Assembly (NCBI GenBank): GCA_017621205.1
Contig: JAGATQ010000002.1
Coordinates: 1-55,990, forward strand
From: Lachnospira sp.
GTDB taxonomy: Bacteria; Bacillota; Clostridia; Lachnospirales; Lachnospiraceae
DNA: 55,990 nt
Direction of reading: 5' to 3'
In this document: positions 37,054 to 45,232 of the stretch, piece after piece
How the letters are laid out: each line of letters opens with the position of its first letter
Numbering within the stretch: position 1 is the stretch's first letter
Program-made: the position numbers and the translations under genes
The notes under the pieces: model-generated
Seen by the model: only the letters and a program-made list of their open reading frames with translations
Database searches by the model: none
Told to the model about the DNA's origin: nothing

Positions 37054-38112
37054 CTAAGATTCGTCAGCAGAGATAATCTGATACCCTGCTGCCTTAAGTA
37101 AACGGTTCATAATTGCCTGTCCAAGACCCTGCCGCCCAAAGCTCTCGGAATAAATGATATCCACTCCTAAATCATCCATCTCCCTCAGGATTGCAAACAG
37201 CTTCTTTGCCACCGTCTCTTCCCTTAACCGGCTTCCCATCACCTTTACCAGTCCGGCCGGATAACTGCCAGCACTTTCCTCTGTTGCAATCACTGCTGCC
37301 CTCAAGCCCTTTTCTGACGCTTCTTTCACCAAGGCATTAATCTTCTCAAAAACCGCCTTCTCATTTGTCCCCTCTACCAGATATAGCTGTCCTCTTGGTG
37401 CATAGTGCTTATACTTCATCCCCGGTGCCTTTGCCACCAGCCTCTCCTGCTTTGACTCCACTAAGATTGCAGGGTCAACCGTTATGTCTGGAAGTATCTG
37501 TTCTATCATCTCCTTCGTAATAAACCCCGGACGAAGAATCACTGGATGAACACCTGTTACATCAATAATAGTAGACTCCAATCCAATTTCCACTGCACCA
37601 CCATCTAAAATCATATCAATACGTCCGTTCAAATCCTCCACCACATGCCGGGCATCCGTTGGACTAGGTCTGCCGGATAAATTAGCACTTGGAGCTGCTA
37701 TATACACTCCCGATTCCCTAAGCAAACGCAAAGCTATCGGATGGGATGGATAACGGATTGCTACCGTATCAAGCCCTCCTGTTGTCTCCTTCGGAACCCT
37801 GTCCGCCTTATCAAATATCAATGTCATGGGACCCGGCCAGAAAGCATCCATCAGCTTCACCGCCGGCTTTTTCACCTCTTTTACAAGCTCCCCTAAAGCA
37901 TCCCTGTCTCCTATATGGATAATCAGGGGATTATCACTAGGCCTGCCCTTCGCTGCATATATTTTACCCGATGCTTCCTTATTTAATCCATCTCCTCCCA
38001 GACCATAAACCGTCTCTGTAGGAAACGCTACCAGCCCGCCAGCTCTCAATATGTCAGAAGCCCTCTTAATACTATCCCCCTGCTCTGTCACCTTTACAAT
38101 TATTGTATCCAT
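37054..38112 (-). CDS. sua5: L-threonylcarbamoyladenylate synthase (Sua5 type)
   Basis: 352 residues: an N-terminal TsaC/YrdC domain (GGLVAFPTETVYGLGGDGLN, KGRPSDNPLIIHI, SANLSGRPSPTDA) plus the C-terminal Sua5 domain, so the long form. It makes threonylcarbamoyl-AMP from threonine, bicarbonate and ATP for the t6A37 modification of tRNAs reading ANN codons. It is called ywlC in Bacillus and has the same neighbours there. The start follows AGGTCTGG, a mediocre site. Confidence 0.95.
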   Translation of the reverse strand: MDTIIVKVTEQGDSIKRASDILRAGGLVAFPTETVYGLGGDGLNKEASGKIYAAKGRPSDNPLIIHIGDRDALGELVKEVKKPAVKLMDAFWPGPMTLIFDKADRVPKETTGGLDTVAIRYPSHPIALRLLRESGVYIAAPSANLSGRPSPTDARHVVEDLNGRIDMILDGGAVEIGLESTIIDVTGVHPVILRPGFITKEMIEQILPDITVDPAILVESKQERLVAKAPGMKYKHYAPRGQLYLVEGTNEKAVFEKINALVKEASEKGLRAAVIATEESAGSYPAGLVKVMGSRLREETVAKKLFAILREMDDLGVDIIYSESFGRQGLGQAIMNRLLKAAGYQIISADES

Positions 38113-38247
38113 GTTTCACCAGACCTAACCTTGCTTTATATCCAATTAAGTATAGCACTCCGAATCGTTTCTTTCCACTGTTTTTCATATAAATTCATTC
38201 TAATACAGAAAATCTCCTCATAAACTAATAAAAAACAGAGTCTGGGT

Positions 38248-38961
38248 ATGAAAAAGAACGTCACCTTTTTTGTTATTTTATTTTTTTTACTAGGATTATT
38301 TACTTTTTATAATCAACAGGATCAGTTTTATCTTGCCGTTCTAAAGCAGAAAGAACCACCCGAAACCATTGTTTTAGATGCCGGACACGGAGGGAGCGAC
38401 CCCGGTAAAATCGGCTGCAATCAAATATTAGAAAAAAACATCAATCTTGCCATTACATTAAAATGTAAAACACTGCTGGAAAAGCAAAATGTCCGTGTCA
38501 TCCTAACCAGAAGTACAGACGAAGGCCTATATACAGATACAGACACCAACAAGAAAGCTAGTGACATGAAAAAGCGAAGACTTCTGATGGAACAAGAAGA
38601 CGTTACCCTAGCGGTCAGCATCCATCAAAACAGCTATCCAAGTGAACAGGTCTTTGGTGCACAGGTTTTTTATTATACGGATTCTGAACAGGGCAAACTA
38701 CTGGCAAATAATATCCAGACCTCCCTACAATCTGTTAATCCAGAAAATAAGCGTCAGATTAAGGCGAGTAACGATTACTATATTTTAAAGGCAGCAAACT
38801 GTCCTGTAGTTATTTGTGAATGCGGATTTTTATCGAATCCTGAGGAATGTGCCAAGCTAAATTCTGAAGAATATCAGGAGAAAGTAGCAAAAGCAATCGC
38901 CACAGGCATTCTAAGTTATTTATTCCAGAATGAGAAAGCCACTCCCAAAAATGTCGAATAA
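38248..38961 (+). CDS. cwlD: N-acetylmuramoyl-L-alanine amidase (CwlD-like)
   Basis: 237 residues, the same length as Bacillus CwlD. One N-terminal membrane segment (VTFFVILFFLLGLFTFY) and an Amidase_3 domain with all zinc and catalytic residues: VLDAGHGGSDPG, LEKNINLAI, VSIHQNSY and the terminal Glu in VICECGFLSNPEE. CwlD removes the peptide from muramic acid during formation of the spore cortex. Size and the single N-terminal anchor fit, but a vegetative amidase remains possible because no other cortex gene is nearby. The ribosome site is weak. Confidence 0.85.
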   Translation: MKKNVTFFVILFFLLGLFTFYNQQDQFYLAVLKQKEPPETIVLDAGHGGSDPGKIGCNQILEKNINLAITLKCKTLLEKQNVRVILTRSTDEGLYTDTDTNKKASDMKKRRLLMEQEDVTLAVSIHQNSYPSEQVFGAQVFYYTDSEQGKLLANNIQTSLQSVNPENKRQIKASNDYYILKAANCPVVICECGFLSNPEECAKLNSEEYQEKVAKAIATGILSYLFQNEKATPKNVE

Positions 38962-39819
38962 TGGTAGTGGCTCCCTGCTATTGGTTTTAAGAAAAAAGTA
39001 TGAAACCATTACCTTGCACATTATATTGGTCTACAATTGCAACCTGCACAGGTAAGGCTTATAGATTATTAAATGAGTGAAAACGATTATACTGTTGGGA
39101 TCAAAAGTTAGCCTGATCCTTTGCTATGTATGTGAGGATTCTTATTGTATTTGGATTCTTCCCGATGAAAAACTTGTCTCTCATTTAATAAGGTTAATGC
39201 ACAAGAAGCACATTCTGACGAATACAATAGTTACCTGCTCATCCCCTTTCCCACTGCATTTTACCAGTAGTGCTAACCATCTCTTTACTTATAAATAGTA
39301 TGGGAGGCTGTCACAGCTTCGTGTGATAATAAGATACCGGTATCAGCGTATTAGTAACTCATAGCATACACTCAACCATTACAAAACATATAATCGCATA
39401 CTGTTCTCCAACAACATGCAAGCTTTTAATAGTTATTATCAAAGAAACGATATGAATTACTTATGCATTTACTTTAGCATTGCAGCAATATTCTGTAAAA
39501 AACTTTATTATTGTCATAATAACAACGGTACGTTGTCAATTCGACATCCGTTTTCCACAAATATGTCGAATATCTGCCTCCTTATTCACTTAAAGTGTCG
39601 AATGGCTTGTTATCCATTTAGAAAACAATAAAAATAAACCGCCAGATTATGATATTTACCTTGTCTGCCTGACAAAGAGCATATCATTACTCTGACGGTC
39701 ATATATCTTTCTATATAAATATTAATCCCAGAAATATTTTGTAAACAATTCAAATCCCACAGTTTCATTTCCTAACTTCCGGACATCAGCTTAGACACTT
39801 CTAAAGTATCTGACAGCAT
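38962..39819. other. 858-bp stretch without a convincing gene
   Basis: Two short plus-strand frames (39077-39298, 39416-39631) lack ribosome sites, contain improbable compositions and show no recognisable domain, so I do not call them. The interval has an imperfect hairpin at about 39648-39704 (CCGCCAGATTATGATAT against ATATCATTACTCTGACGG) and the ATTCGACAT repeat described separately. It may be decayed DNA between convergent cwlD and mecA. Confidence 0.55.
39539..39571. repeat. ATTCGACAT inverted repeat with a third half-site
   Basis: ATTCGACAT (39539-39547) and ATGTCGAAT (39563-39571) are perfect 9-bp arms with a 15-bp spacer; a further GTGTCGAAT lies at 39595-39603. The spacing resembles an operator group, but no promoter or gene next to it gives it an obvious target. 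Confidence 0.35.
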
Positions 39820-40635
39820 CTATAATGCAGCTAATGTCTGAAGGGCATTGGAACGGATTACACAGATGTAATGCTCCTCAAAATATGCCTGCATAGCATA
39901 AGTACTGCGTTTCCTTTTACCATATTCCGAAATCATATTACAAGCTTTGGTAAAATTATCCGGCTTCTGACCTCCGCTACTCAATACAAGATAGTAGCTT
40001 CCACCTGTCATATCCTTATAAAGCGTGTTATCTCCACGGTACTCCTCCTGCAAATAATATGCTACGGAACATACATCATCCAGCTTATTAAACTCATAAA
40101 TAATAATATGTGCTTTTTGCTGTGTCTGACTCCCTGATGTATTACCAGCATCCACCTTTTTCACAGATTGATTTAATGGGATAAAATCACTATCAGCAGA
40201 AGCGTTGCTTGCCTCCACGGCTTTGGATAGGCCTTCTACAGCAGATTTCACCGCATCCTTCACTGCACCAAATAAATCCTCCGCACTCTCTTCATTAAGA
40301 ATAATCTCCTCTTCCTCTTCGCCTTCCTCATACTGTTCCTCTTCCCTTCCCTCTGTAAAACGGGAAAAGCGGGTATCGAGTTCTTCCGGATCAGCAACCT
40401 TCGTCACAAAAAGAATAATACAATCCTGATTGACCGGAATCGCCTCAATCATCAGAGGAATATCTTCCGCCTCAAAACCAACCTCATCCTCTGCCTGTAT
40501 CATCAAATCCCGAAAAAATGCCCTCGCCTTCTCTGAGCCATAGGCAAACTCTGTCAGCATGATGTTACGGCTATCTAAATCGTCCCGGTTCAATGTGCAC
40601 TTTATCTTGTTTTCATTAATTCTTTCTATCTTCAT
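39820..40635 (-). CDS. mecA: Adaptor protein MecA
   Basis: About 271 residues from ATG 40635; a GTG at 40638 is less likely. The N-terminal substrate-binding domain MKIERINENKIKCTLNRDDL and the C-terminal ClpC-binding domain (ILFVTKVADPEELDTRFSRF, later IIYEFNKLDDVCSVAYYL and SYYLVLSSGG) are joined by an acidic and Ser-rich linker of about 80 residues. MecA delivers unfolded or specific proteins to the ClpCP protease and helps assemble it. No clp gene is in the window. Confidence 0.93.
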   Translation of the reverse strand: MKIERINENKIKCTLNRDDLDSRNIMLTEFAYGSEKARAFFRDLMIQAEDEVGFEAEDIPLMIEAIPVNQDCIILFVTKVADPEELDTRFSRFTEGREEEQYEEGEEEEEIILNEESAEDLFGAVKDAVKSAVEGLSKAVEASNASADSDFIPLNQSVKKVDAGNTSGSQTQQKAHIIIYEFNKLDDVCSVAYYLQEEYRGDNTLYKDMTGGSYYLVLSSGGQKPDNFTKACNMISEYGKRKRSTYAMQAYFEEHYICVIRSNALQTLAAL

Positions 40636-40711
40636 CACACATCATTCCTTCCCTTACTCAAATTTATACACGAAAAGTCCTTAACCTCATGTGCCTCAGG
40701 GATAAAAAATC

Positions 40712-40921
40712 TTACTGATTCTGCTGCTGTACAAAGTCGTTCAGACTTTTCACCAAATCCTCTACCTCTAAACCATGTACCATCGCAGCTTCCTCCAATG
40801 ATTCACCCTGAGCCGAGGGGCAGCCCACACATCCCATGCCGGACGCCATCAAAATTGCGGCATTGCCCGGATGCACCGCCAATATATCACCAATAATCAT
40901 ATCCTTCGTAATCTCTACCAT
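40712..40921 (-). CDS. DUF1858 domain protein
   Basis: 69 residues: ITKDMIIGDILAVHPGNAAIL, then GMGCVGCPSAQGESLEEAAMVHGL. This is the DUF1858 fold (ScdA N-terminal type) with the conserved CxxC pair. Stand-alone members are often labelled hybrid-cluster-associated disulfide oxidoreductases, but no activity is proven. A cofactor or redox role is inferred from the cysteines. The start follows GAAGGAGG. It lies 74 bp upstream of mecA on the same strand. Confidence 0.88.
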   Translation of the reverse strand: MVEITKDMIIGDILAVHPGNAAILMASGMGCVGCPSAQGESLEEAAMVHGLEVEDLVKSLNDFVQQQNQ

Positions 40922-41160
40922 AATATATGTCCTCCTTCAACTAATGTTGCAATTTTTAAAAATAAAGCCTAACAAATATAAAACGAATCATGTTAGTCTT
41001 ATCATTATAATACGCAAACTACATTATTTCAAGCATTATAAATATGAAAATTCATTAACAATTCCTGCCACCATCAAGATATAGATATTCATATTAAAAA
41101 AACACAATTTATCTATCAAAAGTTACAAAGAAAAGAAGTATTATTTATATGGAAATAACA

Positions 41161-41189
41161 ATGACAATGTTTCCATAATTTGGTATAAT
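41161..41189 (+). promoter_or_regulatory. Distal promoter of the pfl locus
   Basis: ATGACA, 17 bp, TATAAT with an extended -10 (TTTGGTATAAT). It lies about 225 bp upstream of the PFL start, implying a long leader or a second transcription start. Confidence 0.55.
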
Positions 41190-41269
41190 TTAAGTTAGGT
41201 TGCGAGACATGATTTACCATACTTTATAAGTCCTGCCAGCATCTTCCAGAAACCCTTGTAAATAAAGGA

Positions 41270-41291
41270 ATTGTACCAAAAATAGTACAAT
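41270..41291. promoter_or_regulatory. Putative operator in front of the pfl promoter
   Basis: ATTGTAC and GTACAAT are perfect 7-bp arms around an 8-bp AT-rich centre. The site ends 18 bp before the -35 box of the proximal pfl promoter and lies downstream of the distal one, the right place for an activator of the proximal promoter or a repressor of read-through. The sequence does not match the Rex (TTGTGAA) or FNR (TTGAT) consensus. Confidence 0.45.
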
Positions 41292-41309
41292 AATTTTGAA
41301 GGATTCTGA

Positions 41310-41338
41310 TTGACTTGTATACAGTATTCAACTATAAT
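41310..41338 (+). promoter_or_regulatory. Proximal sigma-A promoter of the pfl locus
   Basis: TTGACT (41310-41315), 17-bp spacer and perfect TATAAT (41333-41338), giving a leader of about 73 nt with a small hairpin (GACATAAATCTATGTC at 41365-41380) before the AAAGGAGG ribosome site. Confidence 0.8.
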
Positions 41339-41417
41339 TTATTTATAGTAACTGAGACATAAATCTATGTCTTCACATATCAAAAACTATTAATAATATA
41401 AAGGAGGATTTTTTAAA

Positions 41418-43445
41418 ATGAAAATGAATTCAGAAGCATGGAACGGTTTTGAAGCTGGTCAGTGGATGCGTGATATTAACACCAGAGATTTTATCCAGCA
41501 CAACTACACTCCTTATGAGGGGGATGACGAATTCTTAGCAGGTCCTACTCAGAACACCAAGGATTTATGGCAGATGGTCATGGAATTATCCAAGAAAGAG
41601 CGTGAGAACGGCGGTGTCGTAGATATGGACACCAAAGTAGTTTCTACTTTGACCTCTCATGGTCCCGGATATCTGGACAAGTCTAAGGAGACCATCGTCG
41701 GATTCCAGACCGATAAACCTTTCAAGAGAGGTATGAATGTTTACGGTGGTATCCGTATGGCTGTTAAGGCTTGCGAGGATAACGGTTACACAGTAGACCC
41801 TGAGATTGTTGAGTTCTTCACAACACATAGAAAGACTCACAACGCTGGTGTATTTGATGTTTATGATCCTGAAATCCGCAGATGCCGTACGAACCATATC
41901 ATTACCGGTCTTCCAGATGCTTATGGACGTGGACGTATTATCGGTGACTACCGTCGTGTAGCTTTATATGGTACTGATTACTTAATTGAAGACAAGAAAG
42001 CTCAGAAGGAATCTTTCGGTACTATCTACACAGATGACGTTATCCGTGGTAAGGAAGAGATTTCTGAGCAGATTCGTTCCTTACAGGGATTAGCTAAGAT
42101 GGCTGAATCTTACGGCTGTGATATTTCAAAGCCTGCAAAGAATGTTCAGGAGGCAATTCAGGCTGTATACTTTGGTTACTTAGGTGCTGTTAAGGAGCAG
42201 AACGGTGCTGCTATGTCTCTTGGCCGTACAGCTACTTTCTTAGATATCTATGCTGAGAGAGATTTAGCAAACGGTACCTTTACTGAGGAGCAGATTCAGG
42301 AGTTCATCGACCACTTCATTATGAAGCTTCGTTGTGTGAAGTTTGCTCGTACTCCAGATTACAATGCAATCTTTGCTGGTGACCCGGTATGGGTAACTGA
42401 GTCCTTAGGTGGTATGGGTGTTGACGGACGTACTTTAGTTTCTAAGATGAGCTTCCGTTATCTGAACACCTTGAACAACTTAGGTGCAGCTCCAGAGCCA
42501 AACTTAACTGTTCTTTGGTCTAACCGTCTTCCGGTAGGCTGGAAGAAGTTCTGTGCTAAGATGTCAATCAAGTCTTCATCTATTCAGTATGAGAATGATG
42601 AATTGATGAGACCAATCCATGGTGATGACTATGGTATTGCTTGTTGTGTATCTTCCATGAGAATTGGTAAGGATATGCAGTTCTTCGGAGCTCGTGCTAA
42701 CCTTGCTAAGTGCTTGTTATACGCAATCAACGGTGGTGTAGATGAGTGTTCTAAGGTTCAGGTTGGTCCTAAGTACCGTCCAATCACTTCCGAGTATCTT
42801 GACTACGATGAGGTTATTGAGAAGTACAAAGATATGTTAAAGTGGTTAGCTGGTGTATATGTAAGTGCTTTGAACATCATTCACTACATGCATGACAAGT
42901 ATGCTTATGAGAAGATTCAGATGGCGTTACATGACAGAGACGTTAAGAGATATTTTGCAACCGGTATCGCAGGTCTTTCTTGTGTAGCTGATTCCTTATC
43001 TGCAATTAAGTACGCTAAGGTTAAGACTGTTCGTGATGAGAACGGTATTGTAGTTTCTTACGAGACAGAGGGAGACTTCCCGAAATATGGTAACAATGAT
43101 GACCGTGTAGACAGCATTGCTGTTGAGCTTGTAACATTCTTTATGAATGAGCTGCGTACACATCATGTATACCGTAACGGTGTTCCTTCTATGTCCGTAT
43201 TAACAATTACTTCAAATGTAACTTATGGTAAGAACACTGGTGATACTCCTTGTGGACGTAAGCACGGTCAGCCTTTAGCTCCTGGTGCTAACCCAATGCA
43301 TGGTAGAGATTCCCATGGTGCTGTTGCTTCATTATCTTCTGTTGCAAAGCTGCCATATAAGGATGCTCAGGATGGTATTTCCAATACCTTCACTATTATT
43401 CCGAATGCACTTGGTAAGGACACGGTCATCGCTGGTGATTTATAG
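41418..43445 (+). CDS. pflB: Formate C-acetyltransferase catalytic chain, without glycyl-radical domain
   Basis: 675 residues. It is clearly [24 protein letters not shown] near the N-terminus and the thiyl-radical pair Cys409-Cys410 in [27 protein letters not shown]. It converts pyruvate and CoA to acetyl-CoA and formate. Classical PFL is about 750-760 residues and ends in the glycyl-radical domain. This chain stops at [20 protein letters not shown], exactly where that domain would begin, so it needs the separate 80-residue protein at 43740. 675 plus 80 equals a normal PFL. TAG stop and a new ribosome site follow at once, so this is not a simple frameshift. Codon use is strongly biased, as in highly expressed genes. 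Confidence 0.95.
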   Translation: MKMNSEAWNGFEAGQWMRDINTRDFIQHNYTPYEGDDEFLAGPTQNTKDLWQMVMELSKKERENGGVVDMDTKVVSTLTSHGPGYLDKSKETIVGFQTDKPFKRGMNVYGGIRMAVKACEDNGYTVDPEIVEFFTTHRKTHNAGVFDVYDPEIRRCRTNHIITGLPDAYGRGRIIGDYRRVALYGTDYLIEDKKAQKESFGTIYTDDVIRGKEEISEQIRSLQGLAKMAESYGCDISKPAKNVQEAIQAVYFGYLGAVKEQNGAAMSLGRTATFLDIYAERDLANGTFTEEQIQEFIDHFIMKLRCVKFARTPDYNAIFAGDPVWVTESLGGMGVDGRTLVSKMSFRYLNTLNNLGAAPEPNLTVLWSNRLPVGWKKFCAKMSIKSSSIQYENDELMRPIHGDDYGIACCVSSMRIGKDMQFFGARANLAKCLLYAINGGVDECSKVQVGPKYRPITSEYLDYDEVIEKYKDMLKWLAGVYVSALNIIHYMHDKYAYEKIQMALHDRDVKRYFATGIAGLSCVADSLSAIKYAKVKTVRDENGIVVSYETEGDFPKYGNNDDRVDSIAVELVTFFMNELRTHHVYRNGVPSMSVLTITSNVTYGKNTGDTPCGRKHGQPLAPGANPMHGRDSHGAVASLSSVAKLPYKDAQDGISNTFTIIPNALGKDTVIAGDL

Positions 43446-43456
43446 GAGTGAATGAT

Positions 43457-43678
43457 ATGTCAGATATCAATGAGAATCAGGTCGACGACTTGGTTGCTAT
43501 GCTGGACGGCTTTATGGAAAAGGGCGGCGGGCACATGAATGTGGATGTTGATGAGACTGCCAACACCGACAAAACGGTGGAGGAAATGGGTTGTATCGAC
43601 TGCTCTAAAAATGCACTTGCCTGTTCCGTACCAACGCTGCTTACTGGCATGGATAACCCAGAAGACGATGTTCAATAA
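43457..43678 (+). CDS. Radical-domain-like small protein with three cysteines
   Basis: 73 residues from ATG 43457 (AGGAG overlapping the end of pflB, 8-nt gap); GTG 43448 is less likely. Residues 6-31 (ENQVDDLVAMLDGFMEKGGGHMNVDV) match the first 30 residues of the stand-alone glycyl-radical domain protein encoded 62 bp downstream. From residue 32 the two part: the radical loop is absent and the sequence becomes acidic with Cys46, Cys49 and Cys56 (GCIDCSKNALAC), ending NPEDDVQ. It cannot carry the radical. It may dock on PFL in place of the radical domain, or bind metal or thiols as a regulator; it could also be a decayed duplicate. All of this is inference. Confidence 0.8.
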   Translation: MSDINENQVDDLVAMLDGFMEKGGGHMNVDVDETANTDKTVEEMGCIDCSKNALACSVPTLLTGMDNPEDDVQ

Positions 43679-43739
43679 TGTATTATAACATTTACAAAAT
43701 ATTTTCATAATTTAATTTATAATTAGGAGGTAATTTAAC

Positions 43740-43982
43740 ATGGAAGCAACTACTAATCAGGTAGATAACTTAGTAAATATGTTAGATGGATACACTGAGA
43801 AGGGTGGTTACCATCTCAATGTTAACGTATTAAACAGAGATACTTTGATGGACGCACAGAAGCATCCTGAGAACTATCCTCAGCTTACTATCCGTGTATC
43901 CGGATATGCTGTAAACTTCATCAAGCTGACCAAGGAGCAGCAGGATGATGTTATCTCTCGTACATTCCACGAGGGTATGTAA
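43740..43982 (+). CDS. grcA: Stand-alone glycyl-radical domain of PFL (GrcA-like)
   Basis: 80 residues behind AGGAGG (43723-43730). It is the whole PFL C-terminal domain: [34 protein letters not shown], then [15 protein letters not shown] with the radical glycine at Gly55, and the normal end ITRTF-type [11 protein letters not shown]. coli GrcA (YfiD) is a similar spare part that repairs oxygen-cleaved PFL, but there the main enzyme keeps its own domain. Here the main chain lacks it, so this protein should be an obligatory second subunit. It is in the pflB operon and ends in a strong terminator before the activase gene. Confidence 0.93.
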   Translation: MEATTNQVDNLVNMLDGYTEKGGYHLNVNVLNRDTLMDAQKHPENYPQLTIRVSGYAVNFIKLTKEQQDDVISRTFHEGM

Positions 43983-44012
43983 TTCTTGTTTTAAGAATAA
44001 TGATAATAGCCA

Positions 44013-44045
44013 AGCGGAGGAAGCCAAGGCTTCTTCCGCTTTTTA
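44013..44045 (+). terminator. Intrinsic terminator between the radical domain and pflA
   Basis: A 13-bp stem (AGCGGAGGAAGCC with GGCTTCTTCCGCT, one G-T pair), 2-nt loop and T6. It should reduce but not abolish read-through to pflA, keeping the activase far scarcer than the enzyme. Confidence 0.9.
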
Positions 44046-44061
44046 TTAAGGAGGACTATTT

Positions 44062-44811
44062 ATGAAGGGATATGTTCATTCCATTGAAACCTTTGGAACG
44101 GTTGATGGACCGGGAACCCGTTATGTTGTATTTGTACAGGGATGCCCGATGCGATGTAAGTATTGCCATAACCCGGACACATGGCAGCCTAATATTGGCG
44201 AAATGAAAGACACCGATGAAATTTTAAAAGATTATGATAGTTATAAAGAATTTTATGGAAATGGGGGCGGGTTAACCATTACCGGTGGGGAACCATTGTT
44301 ACAGATAGACTTTATAACGGAGCTTTATGAGAAAGCAAAAGCCAAGGGAATCCACACCTGTCTCGATACTTCGGGAATTGTATTTGATGAGAATAATCAA
44401 TCCTTAATGGAGAAATTTGACCGTTTAATACAATCAGTAGACCTTGTACTTTTGGATATTAAGCATATTGACCCGGAACAACACAAAGAATTGACCAGCC
44501 AGCCAAACGACCAGATTCTTGCCTTTGCAAGATATTTAGACAAGAAAAATGTTACCGTCTGGATTCGCCATGTAGTAGTGCCGGGAATCACTTACAACGA
44601 AGAATATTTAACAAAGCTTGGGGAATTCCTAGGTACATTAAACAATATAAAGGCATTGGATATTCTTCCTTATCACACGATGGGTGTTGTGAAATATGAA
44701 AATCTTGGGCTTTCCTATCCTTTAAAGGATGTTGAGGCATTATCCACCGAGGATGGACATGCGGCAAGAGAAATCATTCGGAAGGCCTATCATAGAGTAA
44801 AGGGAGATTAG
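44062..44811 (+). CDS. pflA: Pyruvate formate-lyase activating enzyme
   Basis: 249 residues, normal length. Radical-SAM signature CPMRCKYCHNPDTW (CxxxCxxC), with VDGPGTRYVVFVQG before it and the GGEPLLQ SAM-binding loop. It uses SAM and a [4Fe-4S] cluster to abstract hydrogen from the PFL glycine. Its substrate here is presumably Gly55 of the separate 80-residue protein docked on the main chain. AAGGAGG precedes the start, 17 bp after the terminator T tract, and no separate promoter was evident, so expression is probably by read-through. Confidence 0.97.
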   Translation: MKGYVHSIETFGTVDGPGTRYVVFVQGCPMRCKYCHNPDTWQPNIGEMKDTDEILKDYDSYKEFYGNGGGLTITGGEPLLQIDFITELYEKAKAKGIHTCLDTSGIVFDENNQSLMEKFDRLIQSVDLVLLDIKHIDPEQHKELTSQPNDQILAFARYLDKKNVTVWIRHVVVPGITYNEEYLTKLGEFLGTLNNIKALDILPYHTMGVVKYENLGLSYPLKDVEALSTEDGHAAREIIRKAYHRVKGD

Positions 44812-44863
44812 ACATTTTTTGTCATTTTATCTGAAATTGGCAGGTATTTTATCTGAAAAACAC

Positions 44864-44892
44864 TTGCCATAAAGAAACATTTGGTTTACAAT
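44864..44892 (+). promoter_or_regulatory. Promoter of the ferredoxin gene
   Basis: TTGCCA (44864-44869), 17 bp, TACAAT (44887-44892), about 60 bp before the ferredoxin start. The upstream spacer also contains a repeated TTTTATCTGAAA element (44825 and 44848). Confidence 0.7.
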
Positions 44893-44951
44893 AAGATTGT
44901 TAAAGCAATAACGATGTGAAAGACATCTTATATTTCAAGGAGGTAATCATT

Positions 44952-45122
44952 ATGGCATACGTAATTAACGACGGCTGTGTATCTTGTGGTGCTTGTGCTG
45001 GTGCTTGTCCTGTTGGTGCTATTAGCGAGGGCGACGGCAAGTTCGAGATTGACAAAGACACTTGCATCTCTTGTGGTGCTTGTGCTGGTACTTGTCCTAC
45101 CGGTGTAATATCTGAAGAGTAA
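44952..45122 (+). CDS. 2[4Fe-4S] ferredoxin
   Basis: 56 residues from ATG 44952 (AAGGAGG). Two perfect clusters motifs: CVSCGACAGACPVGAI and CISCGACAGTCPTGVI, with the usual acidic surface. Clostridial ferredoxins of this size carry electrons for pyruvate oxidation, hydrogenases and Rnf, and can also reduce radical-SAM enzymes, which fits its place beside pflA. It is monocistronic, with its own promoter and terminator, and its codon bias suggests high expression. Confidence 0.97.
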   Translation: MAYVINDGCVSCGACAGACPVGAISEGDGKFEIDKDTCISCGACAGTCPTGVISEE

Positions 45123-45156
45123 TCACATATCCTTTATTATACAAGGTACTTAAAAA

Positions 45157-45199
45157 GGAACCTAACGCGAAAGCAATTGCTCGTGTTGGTTCCTTTTTT
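45157..45199 (+). terminator. Intrinsic terminator of the ferredoxin gene
   Basis: GGAACC-(T)-AACGCG pairs with CGTGTTGGTTCC and is followed by T6; the flanking A5 makes it work on both strands, so it can also close the convergent GH3 gene (stop 45233). Confidence 0.88.
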
Positions 45200-45232
45200 A
45201 TTGCTGCGGAGTATTTGACTTACATTTGATAA

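Noticed and set aside
39077..39631. Two short plus-strand frames (73 and 71 codons)
   Set aside because: No ribosome sites, unlikely residue composition, no domain; more probably chance frames in a non-coding gap.
43446..43739. PFL split as a simple frameshift or sequencing error
   Set aside because: The main chain ends in its own stop, each downstream gene has a ribosome site and start codon, and nearly 300 bp with another gene lie between the parts.
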